Shown here: piece after piece, positions 52,570-64,000 of the stretch
How positions within the stretch are numbered: position 1 is the first letter of the stretch
How the letters are laid out: each line of letters opens with the position of its first letter
Source: Trebouxia sp. TZW2008
Lineage: Eukaryota; Chlorophyta; Trebouxiophyceae; Trebouxiales; Trebouxiaceae
Length of the DNA: 64,000 nucleotides
Direction: 5' to 3'
Assembly: GCA_002118135.1 (NCBI GenBank)
Contig: BDIU01000149.1
Location: 92,815-156,814, forward strand
Translations under genes and position numbers: made by a program
The notes under the pieces: generated by a model
Database searches by the model: none
Told to the model about the DNA's origin: nothing
The model's input: the letters and a program-made list of their open reading frames with translations, nothing else

Positions 52570-54046
52570 ATGGCTGCAAACTTAGACTCTTCATACACTC
52601 CCAAGGACATCAAGGACGTCCCTGTTGACCCTAATGCTGCAAGTAAGCTGTGCGCGCTTCGCGCCTCATCACTCGGGGCGGAATGTCGATATCCACTATC
52701 TCTGTACATCAAGGCACAATCAAGAAGCGAGAAAGGCTTTGTCATTCACAGGCTTTCGAGCCTTGCACACTCTTCGATGTTTGGCCACGTCTTGAACTCG
52801 CATTTTGTTCCTTGCAGAGGAGACGGGCTACCCAGGGGCAGGGGATGACTCCACGACCACTTCCACTTATCAGTCGAAGACTACCAAGTACTCCAGCAAG
52901 TCTGGGACCGGGTAAGCTGCAACATCCGCATCTTGCTACTAGTTGCACACGGTGAGGAGAAGTCAGCAGCTATTAGGGATCAGCTATACATTGCTCGTGA
53001 TTTGCAGGGTGAGCAAGAAGGTGTCAAAGGGTGGTGATGATGATGAGAAGAAGAAGAGCCTCTTGATCAAGTCTGCTGCAGCTGCTGCAGCAGTCATTGC
53101 AATTGGGCTAGCTATTTACAAGGCCAAGGTGAGTACATCAATATGGCTGCGGCCTTGGTGCCTGTGCAGCACTTGCGTCGCTGTGGTCTTCCTCTCAGCC
53201 ACAGAGCAGACTGGAGTCTGCTGTCGACGTTTGGACGAGTGGCACGTTTGTGCTCAATGCAGGAAAAGAAGGGTGGAGACCATGAGCATTATGAGGACAA
53301 GTGGGACAGGGCCAGGCACAGGACAAAGGAATCCACCGAAAGGACAAAGCACCAGGCCAGTGAGGCGGCTGATGACTTCAAGCATCAAGCTGAGAAGGCC
53401 AAGCATGAGGTGGGAAAAGTGATTCCACAGCCAGTCAAGGACACAGCTGACAAGGTTTCAGACAAGGCGCAACAGGCAAAGGTAAATCTGAATCCAGTGT
53501 TGGTTGCCAATATGCTTGTTGCAGCTGGCAGATCAATAATGTGACATTAGTAGAGCTGTAACCGTCTGCAGCACATTTTGCAGCAGAGATTTACCGCTAA
53601 TCTGGGCTAGCCTCTCAATTGGCAATTGTTCAGAGTTGGCTCTGGTCTCCATCAAAATGTTGTTTGCCAAGCGTCATGACTGTCGAATGCTCACTGCTTT
53701 CCCAGGTCGGGGTGGAAACTCAAATATTGTGGCAGTTCTCAGTGATGCCTGCATTTTTCTCTTTTTTGCACTACTGCACTATGTCCATTTGCCCTGATGT
53801 GCCCTGTTGTAGGACAAGGTTGGCAATGCCAGCCTGGAACTTGAAAGGAAGGGCCTTAAGGCTAGTGAGCAGTCAGATCACAATGTACACAAGGCATATG
53901 ACAAGTCAGCTGATGCTCTGTCAAACCTGAAGGGGGATGCCAAGGCAAAGGGGCATGAGGCTAAGGGCAATGTCAAGGAAGCTAGCCGCAAGGCTGAGAA
54001 GAAGGCTGACAAGAAGACTGATGGCAAGGGCTGTGTGATCATGTGA
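52570..54046 (+). CDS. LEA-like amphipathic protein with membrane segment and CaaX box
   Basis: Five phase-consistent exons: 52570-52642, 52818-52911, 53008-53128, 53263-53481, 53813-54046, giving 246 residues. Order: polar Ser/Thr-rich N-terminus with STYQSKTTKYSSKSG; acidic/basic GGDDDEKKKS; a hydrophobic helix AAAAAAVIAIGLAIYKAK at about residues 78-96; then some 150 residues of Lys/Ala/Glu/His-rich amphipathic helix with loose 11-mers (TKHQASEAADDFKHQAEKAK, KDTADKVSDKAQQAK), the style of group-3 LEA and apolipoprotein-like proteins. The last residues are KGCVIM, a CaaX box whose terminal Met favours farnesylation. Known for LEA proteins: membrane and protein protection in desiccation or cold. 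Inference: an integral or prenylated membrane-associated protector. Short exon 1 with ATG 52570 is supported by phase only. Confidence 0.78.
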
Positions 54047-55074
54047 TCACCGATCTTGCTGCGGAATCCAGTGCATGTACAGCTTGATTGCACTCTCTTA
54101 GCGCACAGCTGAAATGGTGTATTTGTACTCTGATTGTGATTACAGACTGGGCTTGATGCTGATTGTTGTTCTCTTTGTTGAGCAGTCCATGTCAAGCCAG
54201 TAGACAGACTGCATTACTGACTGTAAAAGCTTTGTTTTGGCTTGCCAAGCAACAGCTCGCTGGGATTTGCTGCAGCTGTAGTCTAACTTGCATGGCCTAC
54301 TGTTTTGCATGGCATAGCGGCAGTCTGATTTGTCTGCTGTGCTTTGCATACGTTCAGCTGCACTTTTGACTGCGATTGTGTACATTGTAGCAACTGTTGC
54401 CAGCAAGTCTGCACTGCATGTCAAAGCGCTGCGTGTCAAAGCGCTGCGTGTCAAAGCGCTGCATGTATGTATATTGACATTGCAGTTGCTAAGCTTGGAC
54501 AATGCCTGAAAATTTGACAGTAGTAAAATCAGCTGCATGGCAATTCCTGCCGGGCTGAACGTCTGACAGCTTGCTTTGTTTTGATGCAGCTAATCGCAAT
54601 CGGGTGGAAAATTACACGTTGCTCTGCTCAATCAGAGTTGCAGATACTGCTGACAAGTCAAAGTAAACAGTTGACCGTACCGTATGTAGTCTTAAAAGAC
54701 ATGCCAAAGCTCTCAGAAAACAGGTGCACCAAAAGTGGCTGTCCAATCGCATAAACAAGCCATTACTGATAAGACTAATTGCGTCAAGAACACAATCTGC
54801 ACTGGCAAAATCAGGCAGTAGTTCCACAAAGTCTCTCTGAACTCTGTGAGGAGCATGTGTTGACAATGATCACACAGCCCACAGTTGCTGGCTGATCCAG
54901 ACACACAGTGTGCAGACTCAAAAAGAACACCTTGACCTGCTATCAGGTCAACAGCATCTGACAGGCAACTGACACTCGTTGCACCTTGACATCAAGCATG
55001 ATGCTGATGCACACACACAATGCCAATTGCTTATTGACTGGTATTGCTGTACTGTGTCGCAGGCAAGAGTGCAT
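54047..55074. other. Convergent intergenic region with a 17-bp triplet repeat
   Basis: Lies between the 3' ends of the LEA-like and ATP synthase genes. No exon is seen. At about 54421-54472 the unit ctgcgtgtcaaagcg occurs three times in tandem. Confidence 0.5.
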
Positions 55075-56219
55075 CTAAATTTTGACTCCCTCAGGAAGTA
55101 CTCGGGCCAAAATTTCTGCGGAAAGCTTCCCAACCTGCATGCACGCAAATGCAAATCAGGGTTGACAGCAATCAGGCCCAGGTACCATGACTACAGGCTA
55201 CATTTTGAATTAGATGCAGCAGCGTCAGCAACAGCAGCTGTAAAATGTACAGCAAAACTGTGCAGCATATGCATCAGCTTAGGCGTGAGTGGTGTCACAA
55301 ATACTCTGATGCCCAAGTGACCTTTGAGTGTCAAACCGTCTTGACTTACAGCTTGCAACAGTTGCAAAAGAATTGTGCTGTACCTGTGAGTCAAGATCCT
55401 TCAAGGCCTCCTCCTTCTCTTTCTCAAGTGTTGCCAGTGCACTTTCTAGCTCCTTGTCAATTCTCTGCATGCCAAAAGCATGTTGCAAAAGGTCACAGGC
55501 ATGACGTTTTGTTGGGCCTCGACTTGCACTCTCAAGTTCATGTCTTCTGTCATTGTCATGCAGCCCAGCTGTATACGCACAGCATCTGCGATCACTTGTG
55601 TGCACTGCCAGCACTGTCACAGATGAGTCTCACCGCTTTGGTCTCAGCCAGTTTCTTCCCTTGCTCTTCTTGTGTCTCAGATTTGACCTTCTTGATCAGA
55701 GCTGCAGCCTCTTGCCGAGCATCACGCAATGTCTTCTCGGCCTCATCTTGCAGAGCCTTCAGCTCGGCACTGTTGTCTTTGACTGAGGCTAGCTTTGCTC
55801 TCAAGGAGGCATCTCGGTCATCCAAAGCCTTTCCAACTGGTGTGAACCACGTTTTCTCCAGGAAGACCATGAGTAACAAAAACTGTGCTGTCATGATGGG
55901 GAGGGTCAAGTTGAAATCGAAGATTTTGCCAGCCTCTGCGTGTGCTGGAAGCACGGCCATGGCATTGGTTAGCGCGATCAGTGCAGCTGGCTTGACGCCC
56001 GCAAGCATGGCAGGCCGTCTGCAGCACAAGAGATATCAGCAATGAACGTGATTTCAAATAGTTTAGGCAAGGGGTGCTGTCGGACCTGGCGACAATTTGC
56101 TCCTTTTGCTGTTGCACAGCCTGTGCCTGAACCACTAGTCGCGCGGTCTGGCAGCGAGAGTGTGTCGGCCGAGCCACAGCGAAGACCTGGCAAGTCTGAG
56201 CACCAAGCATAGCGGCCAT
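55075..56219 (-). CDS. ATPG: Chloroplast ATP synthase subunit b' (CF0 II)
   Basis: Four phase-consistent exons (minus): 56219-56086, 56018-55634, 55464-55384, 55134-55075, giving 219 residues. Residues 1 to about 60 are Ala/Arg/Ser/Gln-rich with few acids, a chloroplast transit-peptide pattern, followed by a hydrophobic stretch ending LPAHAEAGK, consistent with a thylakoid-transfer region. Then KIFDFNLTLPIMTAQFLLLM (one membrane helix about 82-98), FLEKTWFTPVGKALDDRDA, and a long charged coiled coil to the C-terminal KLSAEILARVLPEGVKI. Known role: with subunit b it forms the peripheral stalk of the chloroplast F-type ATP synthase. The nuclear location of this gene is the plastid-bearing, green-lineage signal in the window. 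It shares a 299-bp promoter with NSUN2. Confidence 0.95.
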
Positions 56220-56518
56220 TTTGATGGGCACTTGAAGGGCCGCGCGCGTTTTGCAGAGTGCCACCCAAGATAAGAAATGCTTAGGCGCATGCAGCCTTGG
56301 CAATTAGCTCGTAACGCCTGCAATAGGGTTTGTAAGGCTGCTTAGCATGACTAACCTGTGACTTATGAAGCTCGTACCCATGCGGCAGAGCGGTCAGCGT
56401 TTGGCTGTCCGCACCGAACGCTGATCAGTTCTTTGCTTACGTGCGGCATTGATCGGAAGCGCGACTGAGTATTGCCACGGCTGGCGAACCGGCGCCGGTC
56501 ACTCGGATCGAAGTCGCC
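56220..56518. promoter_or_regulatory. Bidirectional promoter, ATPG and NSUN2
   Basis: 299 bp between two divergent start codons, CG-richer than the flanking introns. No TATA box or named element assigned. Confidence 0.55.
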
Positions 56519-59500
56519 ATGGGCAAGTACAAAGTACGTCAGCTTCTGGCGGTTGCGCGAGCAACATATGGCGCTGCAGCAATGCCTCAACCTATGCAAA
56601 AGTCTACTTTCATGTGAGTGCTTATGCACTGAGTAGTGTTGCTCGTGTCGCAGGGTAAAAACCAGCGCACCATGAAACGGGACTTCAAGCAGTCTCGTCC
56701 TGACAAGTGGAGCGACAGGTCAAGACCTCAGCCTGAGCGCTCCGAATACGACAACGAGGTTCGTCGCGCGTGACCTCTGTGCGAAGCAGACTATGGTAGG
56801 GCCTCACTGAGATCCAATATCGTTGGCATGCAGTTGTTTGTTGAGTACTACCAGAAGCAGAAAGTGGTTCCAGAGGGCGAGTGGGACGACTTCATGGAGG
56901 TGCTCAGGACCCCACTGCCTACAACATTCCGGATCAATGGCACAGGCAAATTTGCTACAGATCTGCGAGACAAGCTGGAGTCAGACTTTCTGTCCAATTT
57001 CAATAAAGACCCAATCATGGTAAACAACAAAACCCCTTCAAGTCCCCAACAAAGCAGCTGTGCGTTCACATGTGGACCCTCCTATCTGCTCAAGAATAAT
57101 ATTGTGTCCACAGTGGTGCAGCGTCAACTCTTGCTGCAATACTTTGCCTGTTCTGCTCTTGCTTGTGTGCCATGTGCAGTGACTGATCAGCATGATCTGC
57201 AATTATAGGTAGCTGGTGAGATTCTGAAGCCTCCTAGGCCTTTGCCTTGGTATTCAGACAAGCTCGCATGGCACATGAGCTTCTCCAGAGGGCAGCTCAG
57301 GAAGCTGCCTATTCTAGCAGAAATTCATGAGCTGCTGAAGCGTGAGAATGAAGCTGGCAGCATTACGCGGCAGGAGGCAGTATCTATGGTGCCGCCATTG
57401 TTCCTAGGAGTGCAGCCACACCACAGGGTATGTTCAGTCCAGCTTCTGACTGATGGTGTCCTGCAACATTAAGTGGGAGCATTTGCATCCCTCTGTTGAT
57501 GCATTGAACAGATCTGAGGCTTACTGCCAAAGACTTGTTGTGGCTTCTGCTGTGCTGTTGACTCAAAACGCACATACAGGCCTCAGCAGAGCTTCAACTG
57601 CGCTTTAGCACAACCCAGACTTTCCAACAATATCTTTGTGCAGTACAATCAAGGCTGAGTCTGCAGATGTCAGGTTTCGTTTGGCTTGCCGTTGCAAACA
57701 TATCTCATTGCCTGTTCCTCTGAGACAGTTTATGCATCTGCGTTGCTTTTAGACAACAGCATCATGCTTGCTGTGGGAGGCAACAAGCTTTTCTGTTCCT
57801 GTAAGACATTTTGATCATCCTTGTGCAGATTCTGGACATGTGTGCAGCGCCTGGCTCCAAAACAGCACAGATACTGGAGATGCTGCATGCCGGGACCATG
57901 ATGCCCACAGGTATGACAACATCCATCAGCCAGTTGTTGCATTTGACACCCATGACTTGATGCAGCTGTACGTGTAGCTGTGACAAGATTAAGCTAGGGC
58001 TTGTACTGCATGTGGAAGTCATGCTTGCTACCCACGATGCATACATTCACAGCCACAATACTTACATGCTCACCTGCACTTTGCAGGTTCCATTTCATGC
58101 CTGCATGCATAATCAGGTGGTATGTGATGGTGCACAAGACAATTCTGTGTGTGCTTTGCAGGCATTGTTGTTGCAAATGACGCAGACTCACAGCGATGCA
58201 ACCTGTTGGCGCATCAGACCAAGCGCATGTGCAGCCCAGCCCTTGTGGTCACAAATCATGATGCCACCATGTACCCCATAGTCACAGATCATGCAGCCAA
58301 GGTGACTGCAGCCCTTAGCCCCTTTGCAATGGGAGTTTTTTCCCCTTAGAGCATGCAGGCGTCAGCTGATGATTGCCTGCTGCAGCCTCCTTTGTAGCCC
58401 ACGTGACCCCTATCATTGCTGTCTGATCACATACAATGCAAGCAGTCTAGTGCTGGCATGCTTATAAGTTGGTGCTTACTGGTTGAGGGTAGCCATGCAG
58501 TGGCGTAGATGCAGAGCTCGCAGGCTGCTTTTGCGTCCAATGGCACCTCTCATGATGCCTCACACATAAACTCTTCTCAAGCTGCAGAGCCTCGACATAC
58601 TTGGTATGCGTGCAGGTGCCAATCCTGTGTTTGACTGCATTCTATGCAATGTACCTTGCAGTGGAAACAGCAGCATACACAAAGTACACGAGATTAACAC
58701 AGATTCAAGCAGATGCTGATGCCTTTCAGCAAACTTTAGTCTTGTGCAGGAGCCCATCGTCTCTGACCACGTCCTATACGATGTACCTTGCAGCGGTGAT
58801 GGCACCATACACAAGGCTGACATAGAGTCATGCAGATGCCAATGCTGTCAATACTCTTTGTTCTTGTGCAGGAGCCCATTCTCTTTGATCGTATCCTCTG
58901 CGATGTACCTTGCAGTGGTGACGGCACCATACGTAAGGCTCCTGACATCTGGCGACGCTGGACTCCAGGCAATGGCAATGGGTTGCATCCGCTGCAGCTG
59001 CGCATTGCCTTGCATGCATGCCAGATGCTGCGTGTGGGCGGCCGCCTCGTGTACTCAACCTGCACATTCAACCCCATTGAGGATGAGGCTGTGGTTGCTG
59101 AGGTACCTCCCGCAAGTCTGCTGTTGTTCCTAGTCAAATGGATGCAAATTTGCACATATTCCTGGCTCACTTGTGCCAGCATTCCTTGGGATGTGCTGCA
59201 CCCAACTCAATCACATTTTTTGGTTCAATTTTGCCATGTCTGTGGCACATGATGACCACATTTGCTCAAGGAAGGAGTTTGCGCTAGGCAGTGTGGCACA
59301 TTACCAAACAAGGCTTGTACTGCAGATGTTGCGGCCCACCGATGGAGCCATGCAGCTGCTTAACCTGTCTGACCACCTACCAGGACTAGCCAGACTGCCT
59401 GGGTTGAAGTTGTGTCCTGTGCTTGACAGTGTAACATGTCATCAACAAGATTTGTGTTGCAGGTGCTGCGGCTCACTGATGGGGCAATGCAACTGCTTGA

Positions 59501-62500
59501 TCTGTCTGACCACCTGCCAGGACTGGCCAGACTGCCTGGCTTGAAGAAGTGGTATGCCAGGGACAAGCTGCAGTACTACGAGACCTGGGAGGAGGCAAGC
59601 AAGGTGTGACACCAAACATCCCCTGTTATGCTGCTCATGCCAGCAAGACCTTGTCCCATGAGTTGACAACAGTGTGTGCATTGGGCGCCCTCAGTGATGC
59701 TGTGGCCTCGGTATGCCTTGCTTTGTATCAGCAACCTCTTGTACATGGTAGGTGCAACCAGCAGCAGTCTTGTGTCTGCTGCAAATCTGCTCTCATGCTG
59801 TTTTCTACAAAGCTTTATCCTGGTCAGCAACGGCTTTCCCACTGCAGCAGCATTAGAATGGCCGAAGGCTCATTGTTGCGCATCATCATAGTTGTGCTCA
59901 GTGCCATTCTCAAAGTGTCTTTACCATGCCCTGCAGCATGGCCCCCACAAGCTGACCAAGAGCATGTTCCCAGATGCTGCCTCAGATGCACTGCCTCTGG
60001 AGCGGTGTATACGCATACTCCCACACCATTCCGACACAGGAGGATTCTTTGTTGCTGTCTTTGAGAAGGTGGCTAAGTACCCTCAGCATGTCAGGTACGC
60101 GTCTGACTGCGTTGCCACTTTCAGTCCAAACTAAATGACCCAGCTTTTGCATGCATCATCAAGGCCTTGACACGGCACACAACACAGCGTCGCGCTCATT
60201 CACGAGCATGCCAGCATACATGTTGGCCACCAGTCTGCTTGATTGGTGTTGAATAGACAAAGAGCATTGCATTGCAGGGCACACAGCCAAAAGCTGAGTT
60301 GCTGCGTACATGCCTGTCTTAGTTTGCTGTGCTTAGGTACATCAGCTTCTGGGCTGCTTCTGCTCATAAATGCTGTTGATACCATGCCTGATGGCGCCTT
60401 TAAATGTCCCCTGGTCATGCCAGCATTGGCTGGTGCAGGCGCAAACCAGTAGCATCAGGCAACAAAAAGCCCAGATCAGAAGACCGTGAGACTGCCCCAG
60501 CTGACGACACAGATGGTCTTGTCATGAAGCCTATTGGCATGGACTGCTTTTTGACATGCCAATGGCATTTGGTGCAGGCATGAACCAGAAGCGTCAGGGG
60601 TGAAGAGGCCCACATCAGAGGACATTGAGGCTGCCGCAGCTGACAACACCAAGCGGTTGCGGCAAGACCACAGCCGTCACTTTTCTCGCCTCTTGTCATA
60701 AAGCCTGATGGCATGGACTTAGCTTTTTGTCATGGAAATGGCATTTGGTGCAGGCATGAGCCAGTAGCATCAGGCATCAAGAGATCCAGATCACAAGACA
60801 GTGAGCCAGCCGTAGCTGACAACACCGACAGTCTTGTCAGCACGCTACATGGCATGGACTGCTTTTTGACATGCCAGTGGCATTTGACGCAGGCATGAGC
60901 CAGTAGCATCAGGTGTGAAGAGGCCCAGGTCAGAAGACAGTGAGGCTGCTGCAGCTGACAACACAGATGGAGCAGAATTAGCAGCGAAGACATCTGCTGA
61001 TGCTCCTGCTGCAGCTTCTGCTGCAGATGCTGCCATGTCAGACCCAGCAGATGAAGCTGCTGTGACTGCTGCCAAGGCTGTCACACAGCTGGCAGATGCT
61101 GTGCTTCGCAATGTAAGTCCCCAGCTTTGGCAGTCCCAGCTCTGGTCACAGTTGTTTGGAGGCAACAGCTGCAATGATTTATGACCAGACCAGGCTTGCA
61201 ATCCTGTTCAGAAATGTACACGCTGGTGCCGTCACAGCTGTTGCAGAGCCAGCATATGTTGCCCTGTGCTTACACTCATGGCAATGACTGTGTCTGCTGC
61301 AATTGTCATTGTCGGGCTCATGCAGGCTCATGCAGTGTTTGATGCGTCATCTGTGAGCATGTCAACACATGCAGGTCTAGCACAAAAAAATTGCAGGAAA
61401 TTTGACTCTGCAACCTTCTGCAAAAACTCACTCTGGTTAATTTCTTGCAGGGCGTGAGTGACACACCCTCTGCTGAAACTGCTATCAGCACTCCTGCTCC
61501 CTCCACCACCAAAGCCGCCCAGCAGGATGCCACCACTGCACCCTTATCAGCTGCTCCAACAAGTCAAGCTACAGCCTCAGCAGTCAGCAACACTGCTGCT
61601 GCTGATACAGTGCCTGCCATGACTCAGTCTGGAGGCGTGCCCAGCACTGCAACACCAGCAGTTGGCAGCAATGCGACAGAGGCTGAGGCAACTGCTGCAA
61701 AACAAGATGGTGAGGGTCCAGCAGCAAAGCGTGCAAAGCCCACAGAAGCCGCTGCTGATGCTGTGCCTGTCACCTCACATGCACTGACCCCCTCCCCTGC
61801 CCCTGCTGCAGGGCCCCCTCATGCTCAGGGTGGGTTCCCCCTGCCCCCTCAGTTCTGGCATTGCCCATTAAGCTACCTGCTAGGAATGCTGTTGTGCCTG
61901 TCACCTTGCATGCACTGACCGCCTGCCCTGCCCCACATGCTTAGGATGGGTCGCCCCTGTCCACCCAATTCTGACATTGCTCATCAATTTACCATTATGC
62001 AAGGAATGATAACTTGATGGGCATAGTTCTTTTAAGATTTTACTCTGTAGCACAGTTCATCAAGCTGTCAGCATTATAGTGTAACTGCTCTGATGCTGTC
62101 AGACGCCAAGATTCAAGTCTATGCATTGCCCTGCTTCACCAATCATTGCATCCTGCTAGCAGTCCTGCAATCACAGCAGTTTTTTGCTGACAGTGCAAGG
62201 CTTGACCATCCTTTGGCTAAGTTCCATCACAGTGTGCTTCCCACGGTCACCACAGGCAACATCACACAGCCGTGCAATCCTCGTATGTGCACTCTGCCCC
62301 TGTCTGCGCACTGCATCTGTCTAGACTCTGCTTGTGTGAAATTCATATCGGTTTGCACTGCACAGGTAGCAAGGAGGGCCCACCTCAGTGGGGGGTCAGG
62401 GGGGGCGGCGGCCGCAACAGAGGTATTGGTGGCCGCTTCAAGGGCCTGGACCCTGTAGTGCCCGTTACAGACACAGAAATTCTGTCCAGCATTTCAGACT

Positions 62501-64000
62501 TCTACGGCATTGCGCAAGACTTTCCCCTGTGGGATCAGCTCATCACCAGGTAATAGTTGTTTTTCAACTGTTGTGTTCACGTTTTTGTCATTGTACACGA
62601 TGATGTATGGTCATAGTATCCTTGGCATGAAATTGTGATGATGACCGTCATGACATTGTTTGACCTCCATGCTGGAGTTTATGTGGCACCTAACATCACC
62701 AGGTGTGGATGCCTTTTCAGCTGGTTCACTTGCAAAAACTGCCTTACTGGACTTCCAGCAGCAGCCACACTGCATCACCTGCCACAAAGCAGCAAGTCTT
62801 GCACATGCCCAATTGCATTCCATCTGTCTCACGCTGTATTTAGCCTCATGCAATGCAGCATGGCTTCTTCAGACTGATGAATGCTGATTGCATAAGACCT
62901 TGCGTCAGCTTACAGGTGCAAATGATGTTGCTGTGCAGATCACTGGAGCCTGGAAGGCCCAAGCGCCTCTACTTTGTGAGCAGTGGCGTGAAGCACCTCC
63001 TGCAGAATGATGACAGGGAAGCCCTCAAGGTCACCATGACTGGGCTGAAAGTGTTTGAGAGGCAAGAGCTCAAGGTCAGCCGTATAAAAAACCTTTTCAT
63101 CTAGCAAGGAACTGTGCTAGAGAGAGAAGGCATCATACTGTTTTGAGCTCCTACTGAGCTTGCAATGGTAGCATGTGTCGTCCGATCAGCAAGTCTGGCA
63201 CGTACCCCTTTAGGCATATGCTTTTGGGTGCCTCTGCTGTGGTCAGTGACAGCTGCAACTGCAAGCTCCGTGCAGCCAAGTTGATGGTAATTTTACTTTG
63301 ATGTTGCTATGCCGCTGTCACCCTGGTCAGCATTCAGCCAAGCTGATGTTTCTGTTGATTGCTGCATCTAGCCAACCTGATATACTGGTATTGACACTGT
63401 TGTGGTCCATTCAGCCAAGCTGGCAGCATCTTTGCTTGACATTGCTGTGCATGGTGGCAGGATGAGGAGCAGTCATGTAGATACCGGCTGGTACAGGATG
63501 GTCTGCCCCTGCTGTTGCCCTATGTCACCAAGCAGGTGCTCCAGCCAACCGTTCAAGAATTTCTGAACCTTGTTGAGGGCCGCTCATTGTACGTGCCAGA
63601 AGATGCCCGCACTGTGTCAGCTGCAGCAGCAGATGGTCAGCTTCCTGCTGACGGTCAGCAGGAAGTTGAGCAGGCAGCTGCCCCAAGCATAGAGTCTGCT
63701 GACCAGACTGATGCTACAAATGAGAGCAAGGCCACAGGTGCAGGCCCAAAGTCATCTCTTGTGCATCATGTGCATCACAGCGACACAAGGTCAGCATGTG
63801 ACATCAAGGTCATAGCAATGCAGCTGCCCCCAGCACAGATTCTGCTGCTCAGAGTGAAGCTGTGACAGCAAGGCCACAGGTGAAAAGAAACCGTCGTTCC
63901 TTGTGCTGCAAGGACCACACTGATGCGTGATGTTATGGCCTCTTGAGCAGCAAGGAGCCATTGATTTGTGTAGTTGTTGCCTCTTGAGCAGCAAGGAGCC
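56519..64000 (+). CDS. NSUN2: NSUN2/Trm4-type RNA cytosine-5 methyltransferase (3' end uncertain)
   Basis: Exons: 56519-56533, 56654-56758, 56834-57019, 57209-57427, 57829-57910, 58162-58301, 58872-59102, 59463-59603, 59937-60094, 60893-61112, 61451-61829, 62366-62549, 62939-63074, 63461 onward; all joins in phase. Seen: VEYYQKQKVVPEGEWDDFME, WYSDKLAWHMSFSR, SITRQEAVSMVPPLFL, SAM-binding DMCAAPGSKTAQ (about 178-189), VANDADSQRCNLL, motif IV DVPCSGDGT with Cys about 263, motif VI YSTCTFNPIEDEA with Cys about 313, LPHHSDTGGFFVAVF, then a poorly conserved Ala/Thr-rich region, an RG-rich patch, and the conserved C-terminal DFYGIAQDFPLWDQL, GRPKRLYFVSSGVKHLLQN and YRLVQDGLPLLLPYV. The two cysteines are the releasing and attacking residues of RNA m5C methyltransferases. 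Known role: m5C in tRNA and some mRNAs. The frame of the last exon reaches a stop at 63863-63865, but another splice before it is possible. The 5' exon is only five codons. Confidence 0.93.
58616..58935 (+). repeat. Three copies of the NSUN2 catalytic-motif exon start
   Basis: Each unit starts after a tgcag acceptor (at 58616, 58750, 58872) and contains gatgtaccttgcag, coding the DVPCSGDGT motif. Spacing 134 and 122 bp. The first reads a frameshifted or degraded form, the second keeps DVPCSGDGTIHK but has no downstream exon, the third is the complete exon. Confidence 0.88.
59336..59555 (+). repeat. Duplicated NSUN2 exon 8 start
   Basis: The exon at 59463-59603 begins VLRLTDGAMQLLDLSDHLPG. 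A near copy begins at 59336 after its own tgcag (reading MLRPTDGAMQLLNLSDHLPG), 127 bp upstream, and then loses similarity. Confidence 0.88.
60434..60980 (+). repeat. Four copies of an NSUN2 linker exon start
   Basis: Units with gcagg followed by a stretch coding EPVASGxKRPRSEDSEAAAA recur at 60434, 60574, 60750 and 60889 (spacing 140, 176, 139). All keep an AG acceptor and an open frame over about 25 codons; only the last runs on into a long exon. Alternative inclusion is possible. Confidence 0.85.
61755..61990 (+). repeat. Duplicated NSUN2 exon 11 end
   Basis: The 3' end of the exon (ctgtgcctgtcacctcacat and following, to the donor at 61829) has a diverged copy about 131 bp downstream, from about 61892, inside the intron. 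Confidence 0.75.
63715..64000 (+). repeat. Short duplications at the right edge
   Basis: agcaaggccacaggtg occurs at about 63726 and 63868 with similar flanks, and cctcttgagcagcaaggagc occurs at 63939 and 63980. They lie at the NSUN2 3' end and make its last exon hard to call. Confidence 0.7.

Noticed and set aside
60434..60980. Coding minisatellite read through as one long exon
   Set aside because: Each copy is preceded by an acceptor and separated by intron-like sequence with stops in the coding frame.

Overview
The window is nuclear DNA from a photosynthetic eukaryote, most likely a green alga; the class cannot be fixed from sequence alone. The evidence is dense spliceosomal introns (GT...AG, with acceptors usually ending TGCAG), a nuclear gene for the chloroplast ATP synthase b' subunit with a transit-peptide-like N-terminus, and eukaryote-wide families with plant-like sequence (A-type cyclin, plant-type F-box protein). 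Gene models below were built by hand from family motifs, splice signals and reading-frame phase; exon edges are exact where phases agree and approximate where stated. There are no rRNA or tRNA genes, operons or CRISPR arrays that I can see.

Layout: (1) 1-3963, minus strand: Dicer/RIG-I-like SF2 helicase, running off the left end. (2) 4833-6741, plus: syntaxin-18/SYP81, an ER Qa-SNARE. (3) 7503-10002, plus: A-type cyclin. (4) 10462-11671, minus: plant-type F-box protein. (5) 12340-35490, minus: a 23-kb, 30-plus-exon ZNFX1-type helicase with NFX1 zinc fingers and a C-terminal RZ finger. (6) 36154-38615, minus: nucleoside hydrolase. (7) 39401-45293, minus: MCM6 in 15 exons. (8) 45515-46263, plus: IMP3 of the U3 snoRNP. 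(9) 47507-50324, plus: unrecognised zinc-binding protein with UBA-like segments. (10) 51786-52183, minus: 82-residue protein. (11) 52570-54046, plus: LEA-like membrane protein ending in a CaaX box. (12) 55075-56219, minus: chloroplast ATP synthase b'. (13) 56519 to the right end, plus: NSUN2-type tRNA/RNA m5C methyltransferase.

Two themes stand out. First, the Dicer-like helicase and the ZNFX1-type helicase, both from families tied to small-RNA silencing and antiviral defence, lie within 36 kb of each other; the Dicer-like Walker A motif appears degenerate. Second, several genes carry tandem copies of exon-edge segments (part of an exon plus a splice site plus flanking intron) at 75-200 bp spacing, with one intact copy and decaying neighbours. 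In the ZNFX1 gene the spacing repeatedly falls at 168-200 bp, and the P-loop exon start is present seven times. Divergent gene pairs share short intergenic promoters (MCM6/IMP3, the 82-residue gene/LEA-like, ATP synthase b'/NSUN2).
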